A DNA stretch of 64,000 bases from Sphingopyxis sp. YR583 (GTDB lineage: Bacteria > Pseudomonadota > Alphaproteobacteria > Sphingomonadales > Sphingomonadaceae). Numbering within the stretch: the first letter of the stretch is position 1; every line of letters begins with the position of its first letter. Below, piece after piece: positions 48,086 to 57,600 of this stretch. The position numbers and the translations under genes are program-made. The stretch covers positions 124,001 to 188,000 of the forward strand of contig NZ_FNWK01000004.1 in NCBI RefSeq assembly GCF_900108295.1, written 5' to 3'. The notes beneath the pieces are model-generated. The model was given only the letters and a program-made list of their open reading frames with translations, had not been told where the DNA came from and did no database searches.

Positions 48086-49099
48086 ATGCACGAACTCGCT
48101 TTCCCGCTCCTCGTCGGCCTCGTCATCCTCGCGCTTGCGTTCGACTTCCTAAATGGCCTGCACGATGCAGCGAACAGCATCGCGACGGTCGTTGCGACGC
48201 GCCTGCTGCGCCCGGTGCAGGCGGTGCTGTTTGCTGCCTTCTTCAACTTCGCCGCCTATTTCCTGTCGATCATCTTTCCCGAACTGCACAAGGTTGCGGA
48301 AACGATAGGCAAGGGGATCATCGACAAGGATCTGGTGACTCCCGCGGTCGTGTTCGGCGCGCTGGTCGGCGCAATGTTCTGGAACGTCGTCACCTGGCTC
48401 AAGGGTATCCCGTCGTCGTCCAGCCACGCGCTTGTGGGCGGCATCGTCGGCGCGGGTGTTGCCCATGCGGGGTTCGAGGGGATCGAGTGGACCGGGCTCA
48501 ACAAGACCGTCATCGCGATCTTCCTGTCGCCGATGCTCGGCATGATGCTCGCGATGATCGTGATGCTGGTCAGCAGCTGGGCGTTACGCCGCGCGACCGC
48601 TAGTTTCGCGGAAAAGACCTTCCGCCATCTCCATCTCTTTTCGTCGGCTGCCTATTCGCTCAGCCATGGTTTGAACGATGCCCAAAAGACGATGGGGATC
48701 ATCACCGTGCTCCTCTATTCGACCGGCTATCTCGGCGGCGAATTTCACGTGCCGCACTGGGTCGCGTTCAGCTGCTACATCGCGATCGCGCTCGGTACGC
48801 TGTCGGGCGGGTGGAAGATCATCGAGACGATGGGCGGCCGCATCACCAAGCTGTCGCATCATCAGGGCTTCGCCGCTTCGACCGGCGGCTCGATCATGGT
48901 GTTCACCGCCAGCCTGCTTGGCATTCCCGTGTCGACGACTCACACGATCACCGGCAGCATCATCGGCGCCGGCGTCGCCCGCCGCGCGAGCGCGGTGCGC
49001 TGGGGCGTGGCGGGCAATGTCGTCGCGGCGTGGTTCATCACCATCCCGGCGAGCGCGATCGTCGCAGCCGCCTTTTACGGGATCACGCGGCTGTTCTAG
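48086..49099 (+). CDS. pit: PiT-family inorganic phosphate transporter
   Basis: 337 residues with about nine membrane segments. The PiT signature appears twice: FDFLNGLHDAANSIATVVATR near the N terminus and SLSHGLNDAQKTMG in the middle, with GIPVSTTHTITGSIIG near the end. Transports phosphate, often as metal-phosphate with protons. Directly behind its DUF47 partner, and under a Pho box. The 3' end overlaps the facing gene by 17 bases. Confidence 0.96.
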   Translation: MHELAFPLLVGLVILALAFDFLNGLHDAANSIATVVATRLLRPVQAVLFAAFFNFAAYFLSIIFPELHKVAETIGKGIIDKDLVTPAVVFGALVGAMFWNVVTWLKGIPSSSSHALVGGIVGAGVAHAGFEGIEWTGLNKTVIAIFLSPMLGMMLAMIVMLVSSWALRRATASFAEKTFRHLHLFSSAAYSLSHGLNDAQKTMGIITVLLYSTGYLGGEFHVPHWVAFSCYIAIALGTLSGGWKIIETMGGRITKLSHHQGFAASTGGSIMVFTASLLGIPVSTTHTITGSIIGAGVARRASAVRWGVAGNVVAAWFITIPASAIVAAAFYGITRLF

Positions 49100-49505
49100 C
49101 CGTTTCGGCAGAGCAGCTTTGCAAGGCCGCGGCGATCCGGTCGGCTTCAGCCTGATCGACACCCGAAATCTGGAGCTGGCCGCCCAAGATCGGTTCGTTA
49201 ACATGCGGTTCGCTGACGATCCGGCCATCGACGCGGATCGCTAGCGGTTTGCCGATGTTGGCGGCGGTCAGTTCGGTCAGTGCATCGCGCATCGCCGCGG
49301 GCAGCACGATGTTTACGATGGGAAGACCACTTAAGGTCTCGATACTCGCCGTCGCCTTGACCGGCCCCGCGCGGCAGAGGTCGAGGTTTCCGATCCAGAT
49401 GCCCCTTTCCGTCGTGCCGGGTTGGGCTGGAGCCTCTGCCCGCAGGATTGCAGGGCAGAGCAGCAGGGTGAAGGCAAGAAGGCCGGGGACCAAATTCAAC
49501 CGCAT
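49083..49505 (-). CDS. Exported protein with a SecD P1-head-like domain
   Basis: 140 residues from the ATG at 49505 (longer frame to 49532). Signal peptide LLAFTLLLCPAILRA. The C-terminal half, GRIVSEPHVNEPILGG then LQISGVDQAEADRIAAAL, resembles the P1 head subdomain of the SecD translocase (INEPILGG then gQITG), but there are no membrane segments or other SecD parts. Thus a free-standing SecD-head-like periplasmic protein. It overlaps pit by 17 bases and follows the DUF4403 gene. Confidence 0.8.
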   Translation of the reverse strand: MRLNLVPGLLAFTLLLCPAILRAEAPAQPGTTERGIWIGNLDLCRAGPVKATASIETLSGLPIVNIVLPAAMRDALTELTAANIGKPLAIRVDGRIVSEPHVNEPILGGQLQISGVDQAEADRIAAALQSCSAETARTAA

Positions 49506-49528
49506 CTTTAAACCTTTCGTTGCCGGCG

Positions 49529-51004
49529 TCATCGCGGGCGATAATCGACGCTTGCCCCGCCGACCATTCGAACCGGCAGGTAGAGGCCGTTGCCATAGGC
49601 CTTGATTTCGCCAGTCTCGAAACTGTCGATGCGCGTGCGGATAACAAATGCGCCCTCGCGCCGCTGGTCGACCGCGCGTTTGATCTTGCCCTGTAGTTCG
49701 CCGAGATCACGGGTGAAATTCTGCGTCAGCGCTTCGGCGATCAAGGGCGCGAAACCGTCGCTGCGGCCGAGGAGGATGAGGAGGTCGCCGCCGACGCCGT
49801 CGGTGTCGCCATTGATGACAAGGTCGGTGAAATGGACCTCGGCCGATCCGGGCTTGTTCGCCGGGATCGCGGTCATCCAGATGCGCCCGCGCGTCGGCTC
49901 GCCCGAGCGGATTTCGAGCTTGGCATCGACATCGACGCCGACCGCGATCCGGCCGCCTTCCGCGCCATAGATGGTCGATTTGCCGAACTTCACCATCATC
50001 GGTCCGACCTTGGGCAGCTCGAAGGGTCGCAGCGACCGCTTGGCAAGCGCCCGGTCGACGACGGGCTGGAGCTGCGCATAATCGGCAATCACGGGAACGC
50101 GGACGTCGAGATGCGGTTTCGGCGCTTGGCGGACGAGGCGCGGAAGCGGTGTGGGTGCAGGATCGGCGGGCCGGCCGGAGACGAAGGTTTCGGTCACGGC
50201 CTCCAGACCGAGATTGAGATTGATGCGCTGCCCGTCGACCCGGTAGCCGCCATAGAGGATACGCTGTGGTGTGACGCGCATCCACACCGGCGGATTCTCG
50301 TGATTGAGCTCGAGCGCGGTGAAGCTCTGCCGCCAGATGTCGGCCGCCTGCCTGCGAATGTCGAGCTTGGCGATTTCGCGGTTCACTTCGCGTTCGACCC
50401 CCGCCACGACGGGTTTCAGCTTCGCGTCTGCTTCGTCCGTGAAGGTGATCCGCTTGCCGAGAAAATCGATCCCCGGCGCCTTGGTCCAGCCATAGGTGAT
50501 GCGCGCCTTGCCCTGCGTCCGCCAGTCGGAGGTCAGGTCGATGCGAACGCGGGCATGCGCCATCGCGGCGCCGGTCGCGGTTTCACCTTTCAATACACCG
50601 CCCACGTCGCGCGCGCTGATCGTTGCATGGATGGGAACATCGACGACGATCTCGCTGCCTTCGCCGCGCAGCCGCAGCGGCCCGCGCGTCACTTGCCCGA
50701 CGATCGTACAGGCGATCGGCGGCGTCACCTTGACCTTCTTGCCGAAGACCTTGACCCGTTGCGGCTGTACGCAGGCGCGCTCGTGCCGGTTGATCGTCCA
50801 GAGCGTGCGCGGCACGGCACGTTCAAGCGCCTGTTTGAGCGAGGTGGTGCTGGCGTTGATCGGCACCGCGATAAGCGACGTCTGGGTCGGTGAGGGGGCG
50901 CTGTCGGTGGCGCGGGGCGGCGCCTCGACCTCGGTCTTGCGGTCGCAGGCGGTTATGGCGAGCGCCAGCGGCAAGGTTGTGAAGACAAGTCCGAGAGAAC
51001 GCAT
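49529..51004 (-). CDS. DUF4403-family lipoprotein
   Basis: 491 residues. Lipobox ITAC with C20. The rest is the beta-rich DUF4403 domain, with repeated long strands (LRLRGEGSEIVVDVPIHATI and MVGGASVDYRP at the end). A family of unknown function found in Gram-negative bacteria; the fold is predicted to hold lipid-like ligands in tubular proteins, which is only a suggestion. The SecD-head-like gene begins 23 bases after its stop, likely co-transcribed. Confidence 0.88.
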   Translation of the reverse strand: MRSLGLVFTTLPLALAITACDRKTEVEAPPRATDSAPSPTQTSLIAVPINASTTSLKQALERAVPRTLWTINRHERACVQPQRVKVFGKKVKVTPPIACTIVGQVTRGPLRLRGEGSEIVVDVPIHATISARDVGGVLKGETATGAAMAHARVRIDLTSDWRTQGKARITYGWTKAPGIDFLGKRITFTDEADAKLKPVVAGVEREVNREIAKLDIRRQAADIWRQSFTALELNHENPPVWMRVTPQRILYGGYRVDGQRINLNLGLEAVTETFVSGRPADPAPTPLPRLVRQAPKPHLDVRVPVIADYAQLQPVVDRALAKRSLRPFELPKVGPMMVKFGKSTIYGAEGGRIAVGVDVDAKLEIRSGEPTRGRIWMTAIPANKPGSAEVHFTDLVINGDTDGVGGDLLILLGRSDGFAPLIAEALTQNFTRDLGELQGKIKRAVDQRREGAFVIRTRIDSFETGEIKAYGNGLYLPVRMVGGASVDYRPR

Positions 51005-51034
51005 ATGGTGCCCCTGATGCGATATTCATATCCA

Positions 51035-51051
51035 TAACATCGCAGATGTTA
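51035..51051. promoter_or_regulatory. Palindrome between the DUF4403 and TPR-like genes
   Basis: TAACATC-GCA-GATGTTA, a perfect 7-3-7 palindrome 31 bases before the DUF4403 start in the 184-base divergent region. Probable operator, regulator unknown. Confidence 0.4.
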
Positions 51052-51188
51052 AGCCGTTCCTTGCTCGCCGTGAGAAGGCCGGGTTTGCATGAATGGTTTC
51101 TACGTTTTACAATCCCATTTGCGCCCTTGCATGCGCGCGCCGCTTTGCTAGCCCTCCATTCAGGGGGCGGAGCAGGGGAGGAAAAGAA

Positions 51189-52760
51189 ATGCGGCGTGCG
51201 GGGTTGGCGTTCGGCATGTTGGCTTTTGTCGCGAGTGCCTCGGCGCAGGAAGGCGCGCCTGCAAAGCCGCGTTTCGATTTTACCGGCGCTAGCGATACGG
51301 AGTTATGGGCCGCTTATGGTGCGGCGATCGAGCGGCAGGATGACGACTATTGCGGCTTCTTCGTCCCGCTGTTGTCGCAGATCGAAACACGCGGCGGTGC
51401 CGACAAGCAGGTGTCCATCGCGCGTTCCGGCGCAGAACTTGAATGTGCGATCCAGCAGCGACACTGGGACGTCGCGTATCGGCAGGTAAAATATCTCGAA
51501 CGCGCGCGCGAGAAGCTGCCACCGCTCTATACGGCCTCGATCGCACGATTGGCGGGAGCACTGCCCGACGCCTCGACCCGATTGCTCGAACATATCGATG
51601 CGATCGAGCCGGGCACGGCATCCAAGCTGGAATCCAGGGAGCTGTGGGAGCTCGGCCGTGCTTTCGCGGTTGCGGGGCGGCCCGCCGAGCGATTGAAGCT
51701 GCTGCGCGACCTGACCGAAGAACCGAGGCTCGGGAAGTTGACCGATGACGACCGGGAAGGGCTATTGTCGGCTCTGTTCGCAGCCGAGGTCGAGGGAGGG
51801 AGCGTTGATAAAGCTGCGGTATTGGTCGGGAATGTCCGCAATCCCTACACGATGCTCTCGGCGTTGGGCGACCGGCGTTACGCTCCCCTCTGGCCGCGAC
51901 TTGAGGCACAGGCCGGCGACAATCTGCACCTCCTTTTGAATGCGGCGGTGGCAGAGGCGGCCGCGAAGTATGAATCCGCGCCCGGCGATAGCGAACTGCT
52001 CCAGAAATTGGCGCATGCCTATCTTCGGGCGGGACAGTTCAGCGAAGTCGTCGACCTTGTCGAGGCCAAGCGGCCGCCGCCGGGCAAGATGGCAGAGATC
52101 GACGAGGATATGGCGTGGGCGCTCAATGTCGAGGCTTATGCCCTCGATGCCTTGGGACGACCGGACGATGCCGAGGCGCTGTTCGACCAGCTCGCGGCAA
52201 TCCCCTTCGACGCGAAGGACAAGGGCTGGCTGGTCAGCTTCGTCATCAATCGTGGCTCGCGACTGGTCGACCTTGGCCGGTTCGAGAAAGGGCTGGCGGC
52301 CGCCGAGCTGGCTGCAGGGATCGCCGAAAAAAGCGGCAGCGGCTATGCGAGGATGCTCGTGCGGCGCGACCGGATATGTGCCCTCGCCGCACTCGGGCGG
52401 GCCGCCGAGTTCGTCCCGATCCTTCAGGAGGTCGATGCCAATATCGACGAAGCACCCCGCGTAGCGGCCGAGGCACTGCTATGCGCGAAGGAGGAAGACA
52501 AGGTCGCGGCGCTGGTGATCGCGGAACTGAAGGATCCGGCGAAAGCCGGAGAAATGGTCGAAGCCTTGCAGGGGCCCGAGTTCGACCTGTTCTACACCGC
52601 GTCGGTGTTACCTAGCCTTTCGGAGCGGATGCGTTCGCGCAAGGATGTCGACGCCGCCTTCCGGAAGGTCGCGCGCGCCATTCCCGCGCGCTTCGCGCCC
52701 CTGTTCGGAAAGCGGCGGGCCGAATTGGCTGCCAGCGGCGCGGGGGCCGCAGGCGATTAG
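51189..52760 (+). CDS. Exported TPR-like repeat protein
   Basis: 523 residues from the ATG behind GGGGAGG. Signal peptide [15 protein letters not shown]. The chain is nearly all helical with TPR-like pairs, for example [21 protein letters not shown] and [21 protein letters not shown], but not in strict 34-residue register. No enzyme motif. A protein-protein scaffold in the periplasm is likely. Its stop overlaps rimO by 4 bases (TTAG). Confidence 0.85.
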   Translation: MRRAGLAFGMLAFVASASAQEGAPAKPRFDFTGASDTELWAAYGAAIERQDDDYCGFFVPLLSQIETRGGADKQVSIARSGAELECAIQQRHWDVAYRQVKYLERAREKLPPLYTASIARLAGALPDASTRLLEHIDAIEPGTASKLESRELWELGRAFAVAGRPAERLKLLRDLTEEPRLGKLTDDDREGLLSALFAAEVEGGSVDKAAVLVGNVRNPYTMLSALGDRRYAPLWPRLEAQAGDNLHLLLNAAVAEAAAKYESAPGDSELLQKLAHAYLRAGQFSEVVDLVEAKRPPPGKMAEIDEDMAWALNVEAYALDALGRPDDAEALFDQLAAIPFDAKDKGWLVSFVINRGSRLVDLGRFEKGLAAAELAAGIAEKSGSGYARMLVRRDRICALAALGRAAEFVPILQEVDANIDEAPRVAAEALLCAKEEDKVAALVIAELKDPAKAGEMVEALQGPEFDLFYTASVLPSLSERMRSRKDVDAAFRKVARAIPARFAPLFGKRRAELAASGAGAAGD

Positions 52761-54127
52761 GCGCTGACCACCCCGAACAGGTCATGCTCGTCGGCGTCCT
52801 CGATTTCGACGTCGACGACATCGCCGGGTTTGAGGGTCGCCGCGACGTCGCGCAGATAAACATGGCCGTCGATTTCGGGCGCGTCGGCCTGGCTGCGGCC
52901 GGTGGCGCCGATGCTGCCCTCTTCGTCTGCTTCGCCGACTTCGTCGATGATCACAGGAAGCGTGCGGCCGATCTTGGCTTCGAGCTTCGCAGCGCTGATC
53001 GCGGCGGTCTTCGCCATGATGCGCTGATAGCGCTCTTCCTTGACCTCTTCGGGCACCGGATTGTCGAGCGCATTCGCCTGCGCGCCCGCGACGGGTTCGA
53101 AGCGGAAGGCGCCGACGCGGTCGAGCTGAGCTTCGTCGAGCCAGTCGAGAAGATACTGGAAATCTTCCTCCGTCTCGCCGGGGAAGCCGACGACGAAGCT
53201 CGATCGGATCGAGATGTCGGGGGCGATCGAACGCCAGTTCTTGAGGCGTTCGAGAACCTTCGCCTCGTTCGCGGGGCGCTTCATGCGCTTGAGGACGCTC
53301 GGCGCCGCATGCTGGAAGGGGATGTCGAGATAGGGCGTCAGCAGTCCCTCGGCCATCAGCGGGATGACCGCGTCGACGTGCGGATAGGGATAGACATAGT
53401 GGAGGCGCACCCACGGGGCACGGCCTTCGTTGGTCTTCAATTGGCCGAGTTCGCGCGCGAGGTCGGTCATGTGCGCGCGCACCTCGCGGCCGTGCCATTG
53501 GCGCGGGTCGTGACGGATATCGACGCCATAGGCCGAGGTGTCTTGGCTGATGACCAGCAATTCCTTGGTCCCGGCGGCGACGAGCTTTTCGGCCTCGCGC
53601 AGCACCGCGTCGATGCGGCGGCTGACGAGTTTACCGCGCAGATCCGGGATGATGCAGAAGGAGCAGCTGTGGTTGCAGCCTTCCGAGATCTTGAGGTAGC
53701 TGTAATGGCGCGGCGTGAGCTTCAGTCCGCCCTCGGGGACGAGGTCGATGAACGGGCCCTGCGTCGGCGGCGCGGCATCGTGGACGGCATCGACGACCTG
53801 CTCATATTGATGCGCGCCGGTGACCGCGAGCACGTTCGGGAAGCGGGCGCGGATGACCTCGGCCTCATTGCCCATGCAGCCGGTGACGATGACGCGGCCA
53901 TTCTCGGCCATCGCTTCGCCGATCGCCTCGAGGCTTTCTTCCTTGGCCGAGTCGAGGAAGCCGCAGGTGTTGACGAGCACCACGTCGGCGCCCGCATAAT
54001 CGGGCGACAGGCCATAGCCGTCGGCGCGGAGCTTGGTCAGAATCCGTTCGCTGTCGACCAAGGCCTTGGGGCAGCCGAGCGAAACCATGCCGACCTTCGG
54101 CTGGGTGGGGAGCGTTTTGACTGTCAT
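52757..54127 (-). CDS. rimO: Ribosomal protein S12 methylthiotransferase RimO
   Basis: 456 residues. Radical SAM enzyme with two clusters that methylthiolates Asp-89 of S12. The N-terminal UPF0004 domain has [23 protein letters not shown] and VTGCMGN; the radical SAM motif is [13 protein letters not shown]; the C-terminal TRAM domain ends the protein. A putative tight operon relation is absent, as the neighbouring TPR gene faces it. Confidence 0.97.
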   Translation of the reverse strand: MTVKTLPTQPKVGMVSLGCPKALVDSERILTKLRADGYGLSPDYAGADVVLVNTCGFLDSAKEESLEAIGEAMAENGRVIVTGCMGNEAEVIRARFPNVLAVTGAHQYEQVVDAVHDAAPPTQGPFIDLVPEGGLKLTPRHYSYLKISEGCNHSCSFCIIPDLRGKLVSRRIDAVLREAEKLVAAGTKELLVISQDTSAYGVDIRHDPRQWHGREVRAHMTDLARELGQLKTNEGRAPWVRLHYVYPYPHVDAVIPLMAEGLLTPYLDIPFQHAAPSVLKRMKRPANEAKVLERLKNWRSIAPDISIRSSFVVGFPGETEEDFQYLLDWLDEAQLDRVGAFRFEPVAGAQANALDNPVPEEVKEERYQRIMAKTAAISAAKLEAKIGRTLPVIIDEVGEADEEGSIGATGRSQADAPEIDGHVYLRDVAATLKPGDVVDVEIEDADEHDLFGVVSA

Positions 54128-54223
54128 GATTGGCGGCGCCCATAGGGCATTTTGCCTAGCTTGTCACGCGTCGCGCGCTGGCGCATGGAGCGCAGCAACC
54201 CGGGGCAGGAAGGAAGACGATAG

Positions 54224-54550
54224 ATGATCGGCGCATTGGCAGCGATTTCGGCGGCGGTTGCAGTGGCGGCGGGCGCGTTCGGCGCGCATGGTGCGTCGGG
54301 GCCGCAGGAGGCCGAATGGCTGCGGACGGGCGGGCTGTACCAGCTGATCCATGCCGTCGCGGCAATCGCGATCATGGGGGTCGCGCGCGGACCCGCGATC
54401 ATGCTGCTCGTCGGCGCCGCGCTGTTTGCCGTCACCCTCTATGCGATGGCGCTTGGCGGGCCGCGGTGGCTGGGCGCGGTGACGCCGATCGGGGGCACGC
54501 TGCTGATCATCGGCTGGCTCTGGGCTGGCTGGCTATACTGGCGGGGTTAA
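54224..54550 (+). CDS. DUF423-family membrane protein (YgdD-like)
   Basis: 108 residues, four hydrophobic segments. AAISAAVAVAAGAFGAHGA at the start, LYQLIHAVAAIAIMG with the conserved His and TPIGGTLLIIGWLW at the end are the DUF423 pattern. Start has GGAAGGAAG ahead. Function unknown. Its stop overlaps the potassium channel stop by 4 bases (TTAA). Confidence 0.92.
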   Translation: MIGALAAISAAVAVAAGAFGAHGASGPQEAEWLRTGGLYQLIHAVAAIAIMGVARGPAIMLLVGAALFAVTLYAMALGGPRWLGAVTPIGGTLLIIGWLWAGWLYWRG

Positions 54551-55614
54551 CGCCCCGGCACGCTGGCTTCGCATTCCTCGCAGTTGATCACCTCGACGAT
54601 CTGGTCGCCGTGCTGGAGTTGCTGCGCTTCGGGTTCCCAGAAGCCGTAGGGTTTGCCCGCGCGATAGATGCGCAGGCCGCGTCCGCCGCTTGCCAGCTGG
54701 TCGAGACTGCGCCCGACCTCTTCGGCCGCCACCGCGCGTTCGCGTAGCTGGACCCGTCCGCCGATGCCTGCGAGGTCGGCCATATAATCGGCGATGTGCG
54801 CGCCCTGTGCCGACCCGGCGAGCAGCAGCCCGGTAAAGCTGACGGGGTTTATGACGTTGTTCGCGCCCGCCTGCCGCGCGAGCAGTTCATTGTCTTGCGC
54901 GCGGATGACGACGCTGATCGGAACCTTCGGGGCAAGGTGGCGGACGGTCAGGACCATCAGGATCGAGGTGTCGTCGCGTCCCGCCGAGACGAGGACCGAT
55001 TGCGCCCTCGCGATCTGGACGTCGATCAACGTGTCGTCGTTCGACGCATCGCCCTGCAGAACGTTGCAGCCGGCCGCTTCGGCCTCGGCAATTCGCGGTC
55101 CCGACTGGTCGATCACGACGATGCACGCGGGGTCGGTGCCGCGCGCGATCAGTTCCCTGACCGCTTCGCTGCCGCTGATGCCATAGCCGAGCACGACGAT
55201 ATGGTTGGTGAGCTTTGCCTGGATGCGGGCCATGCGCCATTTTTCCCATGTGCGTTTGAGGACGAAATTATAGGCGGTGCCGACGAAGATGAAGAGCACC
55301 ATGATGCGGATCGGGGTGACGATCACCGCCTCGATCAGCCGCGAGCGGTCCGACACCGGCGCGATGTCGCCAAAGCCCGTTGTGGTGACCGAGATCATCG
55401 TGAAATAGACGACGTCGAGGAAGCTGATCTGGCCGTCGTGACTGTCCTTCAGCCCCGCGCGGTCGATCCAGTGGACGAGCACGACGATCGCGATCAGGAA
55501 AAAAGCGACGCCGAGCCGCGTGATGACATCGGCCCAGATCGGCCAATTGCTCGCGCGTTTCAGGGGGCGGAAGATATGTTGCATCTTCAGCCTGTCTGAC
55601 GGGCGTTTGCTCAT
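54547..55614 (-). CDS. Potassium channel with TrkA-N (RCK) domain
   Basis: 355 residues. Two membrane segments (about 33-49 and 94-117) enclose the pore loop with the selectivity filter TTTGFGD at 77-83. An RCK/TrkA-N domain follows with GYGISG at 143-148 for nucleotide or ligand binding, and a C-terminal TrkA-C-like part (GRGLRIYRAGKPYGFWEPEAQ). An MthK-like, gated K+ channel. It overlaps the NlpD-like gene by 4 bases (ATGA), so the two are co-translated. Confidence 0.94.
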   Translation of the reverse strand: MSKRPSDRLKMQHIFRPLKRASNWPIWADVITRLGVAFFLIAIVVLVHWIDRAGLKDSHDGQISFLDVVYFTMISVTTTGFGDIAPVSDRSRLIEAVIVTPIRIMVLFIFVGTAYNFVLKRTWEKWRMARIQAKLTNHIVVLGYGISGSEAVRELIARGTDPACIVVIDQSGPRIAEAEAAGCNVLQGDASNDDTLIDVQIARAQSVLVSAGRDDTSILMVLTVRHLAPKVPISVVIRAQDNELLARQAGANNVINPVSFTGLLLAGSAQGAHIADYMADLAGIGGRVQLRERAVAAEEVGRSLDQLASGGRGLRIYRAGKPYGFWEPEAQQLQHGDQIVEVINCEECEASVPGR

Positions 55615-56669
55615 CGGGGCGGCAATTGCTTCATCGGGTCGACTGGTATGCGATTTTTACGCAGCTGGAAATGGAGTTGCGACGTCTGGACCTGACCCGT
55701 CGCGCCGGCGCGGCCGATGACGTCGCCGATGCGGACGCTCTGCCCGCGCTTCACGTCGATCCGGCCGGCGTGCCCATAGGCGCTGACCCAACCGCCACCA
55801 TGGTTGATCAGGATCAGCCCGCCATAAGTCCCGACCTGATCGCCGGCATAGGTGACCACGCCCCCCGCGGCCGCGCGGATCGGGGTGCCCGCGGCGGCGG
55901 CGATGTTGATCCCGTCGCTGACCCTGCCCGATGCGAGGGGGCCGAAGCGCGCTAATATCGGCCCGTTGAGCGGCCATTCGAAACGGCCGGCGAATGCGGC
56001 GGGTTCGGCGATTGCGGTCGTCACCGGCTGGCGCGGTGCCGCTGTGCCCGCGGCCGGCCGCGCGGCCTCGGCGAGTGCGGGCTGGCTGCCGGTCAATATA
56101 TCGTCGATGTCGAGGCGGAAGGCGCCGGCGCGCGCGCCGACATCGACCGGCCCCGGCGGCAGCGCGCGCGCGTCGTTGGGCAGACGAAGCCGCTGGCCGA
56201 CGCGCAATATATAGGGTTCGGACAGCGCATTGACCGTGATGATCTCGCCCCAATCGACGCCATAGGCGGCGGCGATCGCGATACCAGTCTCGCCCGCGCC
56301 GACGCGGTGATAGAGGCCCGCCGGGATGCGGAGTTCCTGCCCGAAGCGCAGCGTATAGGGCGGCACGAGGTCATTCTCGATCGCGAGCGCTTCGGAGCCT
56401 GCGCCGGTCTTCTCGCCGACCGCGCGCAGCGTGTCGCCGGGGCGGACCGAATAGATGCCCGCATTCACGCGGACGGCATTGGCCGTGACCGTTTTGAGCG
56501 CCCAGGTCGGGCGTTCATAGACGCCCGCCGCTTCGCCGGGCGCGCCGCGTTCAGGGGTGGGCGGTTCCGTCGGAGCGGGCCGCGAAGGCGGTGCGGATGT
56601 CGCCGGAATGCAGCCGGCGAGCGATGCGGCGCAGAGTAAAGCCGCAAGATGATGCCTGAAATCCCCCAT
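55611..56669 (-). CDS. nlpD: NlpD-like LysM-LytM (M23) lipoprotein with degenerate active site
   Basis: 352 residues from the ATG at 56669 (longer frame to 56690). Lipobox LAGC. Two LysM modules (YSVRPGDTLRAVGEKTG and YHRVGAGETGIAIAAAYGV) bind peptidoglycan. The LytM domain has SDGINIAAAAGTP where active M23 enzymes have HxGIDIA, and LHFQLR in place of HxH, so zinc ligands are lost. Like E. coli NlpD/EnvC it should activate amidases rather than cut. Follows surE by 69 bases. Confidence 0.92.
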   Translation of the reverse strand: MGDFRHHLAALLCAASLAGCIPATSAPPSRPAPTEPPTPERGAPGEAAGVYERPTWALKTVTANAVRVNAGIYSVRPGDTLRAVGEKTGAGSEALAIENDLVPPYTLRFGQELRIPAGLYHRVGAGETGIAIAAAYGVDWGEIITVNALSEPYILRVGQRLRLPNDARALPPGPVDVGARAGAFRLDIDDILTGSQPALAEAARPAAGTAAPRQPVTTAIAEPAAFAGRFEWPLNGPILARFGPLASGRVSDGINIAAAAGTPIRAAAGGVVTYAGDQVGTYGGLILINHGGGWVSAYGHAGRIDVKRGQSVRIGDVIGRAGATGQVQTSQLHFQLRKNRIPVDPMKQLPPR

Positions 56670-56738
56670 TGGCCTCCTTTGCCAAAGCAAAAGGACGGTG
56701 GCTAGGCTTCTGTCTCGTTACGATACGGAATTAGGCGT

Positions 56739-57503
56739 TCAGCCGCCGTAGGCGCCGCGCAGCGCGGCGAGCGAGGCATCATGCGTCAGGTCGAGCTGGA
56801 GCGGGGTCACCGAGATGAAATTGTCGTCGATCGCCTCGAGGTCGCTGTCGTGGCCAAGGCTGTGTTCGATGCCGTGGAGGCCGAACCAGTAATAGCGATA
56901 GCCGCGCGGGTCGGTGCCCTCGACGATCGAACCGCGGCCATAGTCGTGGAAGCCCTGACGCGTGACGCGGATGCCCTGTACGTCGGACGCCGGGATCGCG
57001 GGGAAGTTGATGTTGATCAGCGTGCGCGGCGCCATCTCCATGTCGAGCAGCGGGCGCAGCACTTTGGCGCCCCACGTCTCGGCGGCTTCGAACGGCACGC
57101 TGTCGCCCATGCCTTCCTTGGCATAAACCTGACTGAGCGCGATCGAGCGGATACCCGCAAGGGCGCCCTCGATCGCCGCCGACACGGTGCCCGAATAGGT
57201 GACATCGTCGCCGAGGTTGGCGCCGCGGTTGACCCCCGAGAGGATCAGATCGGGCTTTTCGGGCATCAGCTTGCCGATCGCCATCATCACCGAATCGGTC
57301 GGCGTGCCGCTGCACGACCAGCGGCGCTCGCCATGCTGGCGGATGCGGACGGGGCGCGAGAGAGTGAGCGAGTGGCCGGCGCCCGATTGTTCTTCGGCCG
57401 GCGCGCAGACCCATATATCGTCCGAAAGCTGCCGCGCGATCGCTTCGAGCACCGCCATGCCGGGCGCGTGATAGCCGTCGTCGTTGGTGAGGAGGATACG
57501 CAC
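56739..57503 (-). CDS. surE: 5'/3'-nucleotidase SurE
   Basis: 254 residues. Survival-protein phosphatase on nucleoside monophosphates and some phosphorylated compounds. The metal site is in LLTNDDGYHAPGM, with DD and later Asn; CAPAEEQSGAGHSLTL and GVNRGANLGDDVTYSGT are conserved. Order serS-surE-nlpD is common in alphaproteobacteria; pcm (isoaspartyl methyltransferase) usually found between is missing here. Confidence 0.97.
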   Translation of the reverse strand: MRILLTNDDGYHAPGMAVLEAIARQLSDDIWVCAPAEEQSGAGHSLTLSRPVRIRQHGERRWSCSGTPTDSVMMAIGKLMPEKPDLILSGVNRGANLGDDVTYSGTVSAAIEGALAGIRSIALSQVYAKEGMGDSVPFEAAETWGAKVLRPLLDMEMAPRTLININFPAIPASDVQGIRVTRQGFHDYGRGSIVEGTDPRGYRYYWFGLHGIEHSLGHDSDLEAIDDNFISVTPLQLDLTHDASLAALRGAYGG

Positions 57504-57522
57504 GATCTTGTCTCTCCTTCTT

Positions 57523-57594
57523 CGTCATGCCGGACTTGATCCGGCATCCATTCAGCGGTGGCATCGTGGACCCCGGATCAAGTCCGGGGTGACG
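57523..57594. repeat. REP-like double hairpin, copy 2
   Basis: ATGCCGGACTTGATCCGGC with AT closing, 23 bases, then CCCCGGATCAAGTCCGGGG, bounded by CGTC and GACG. It is the reverse orientation of the copy at 7483 and sits between the serS stop and the surE start, in an operon-internal gap. Confidence 0.9.
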
Positions 57595-57600
57595 ATGCTG

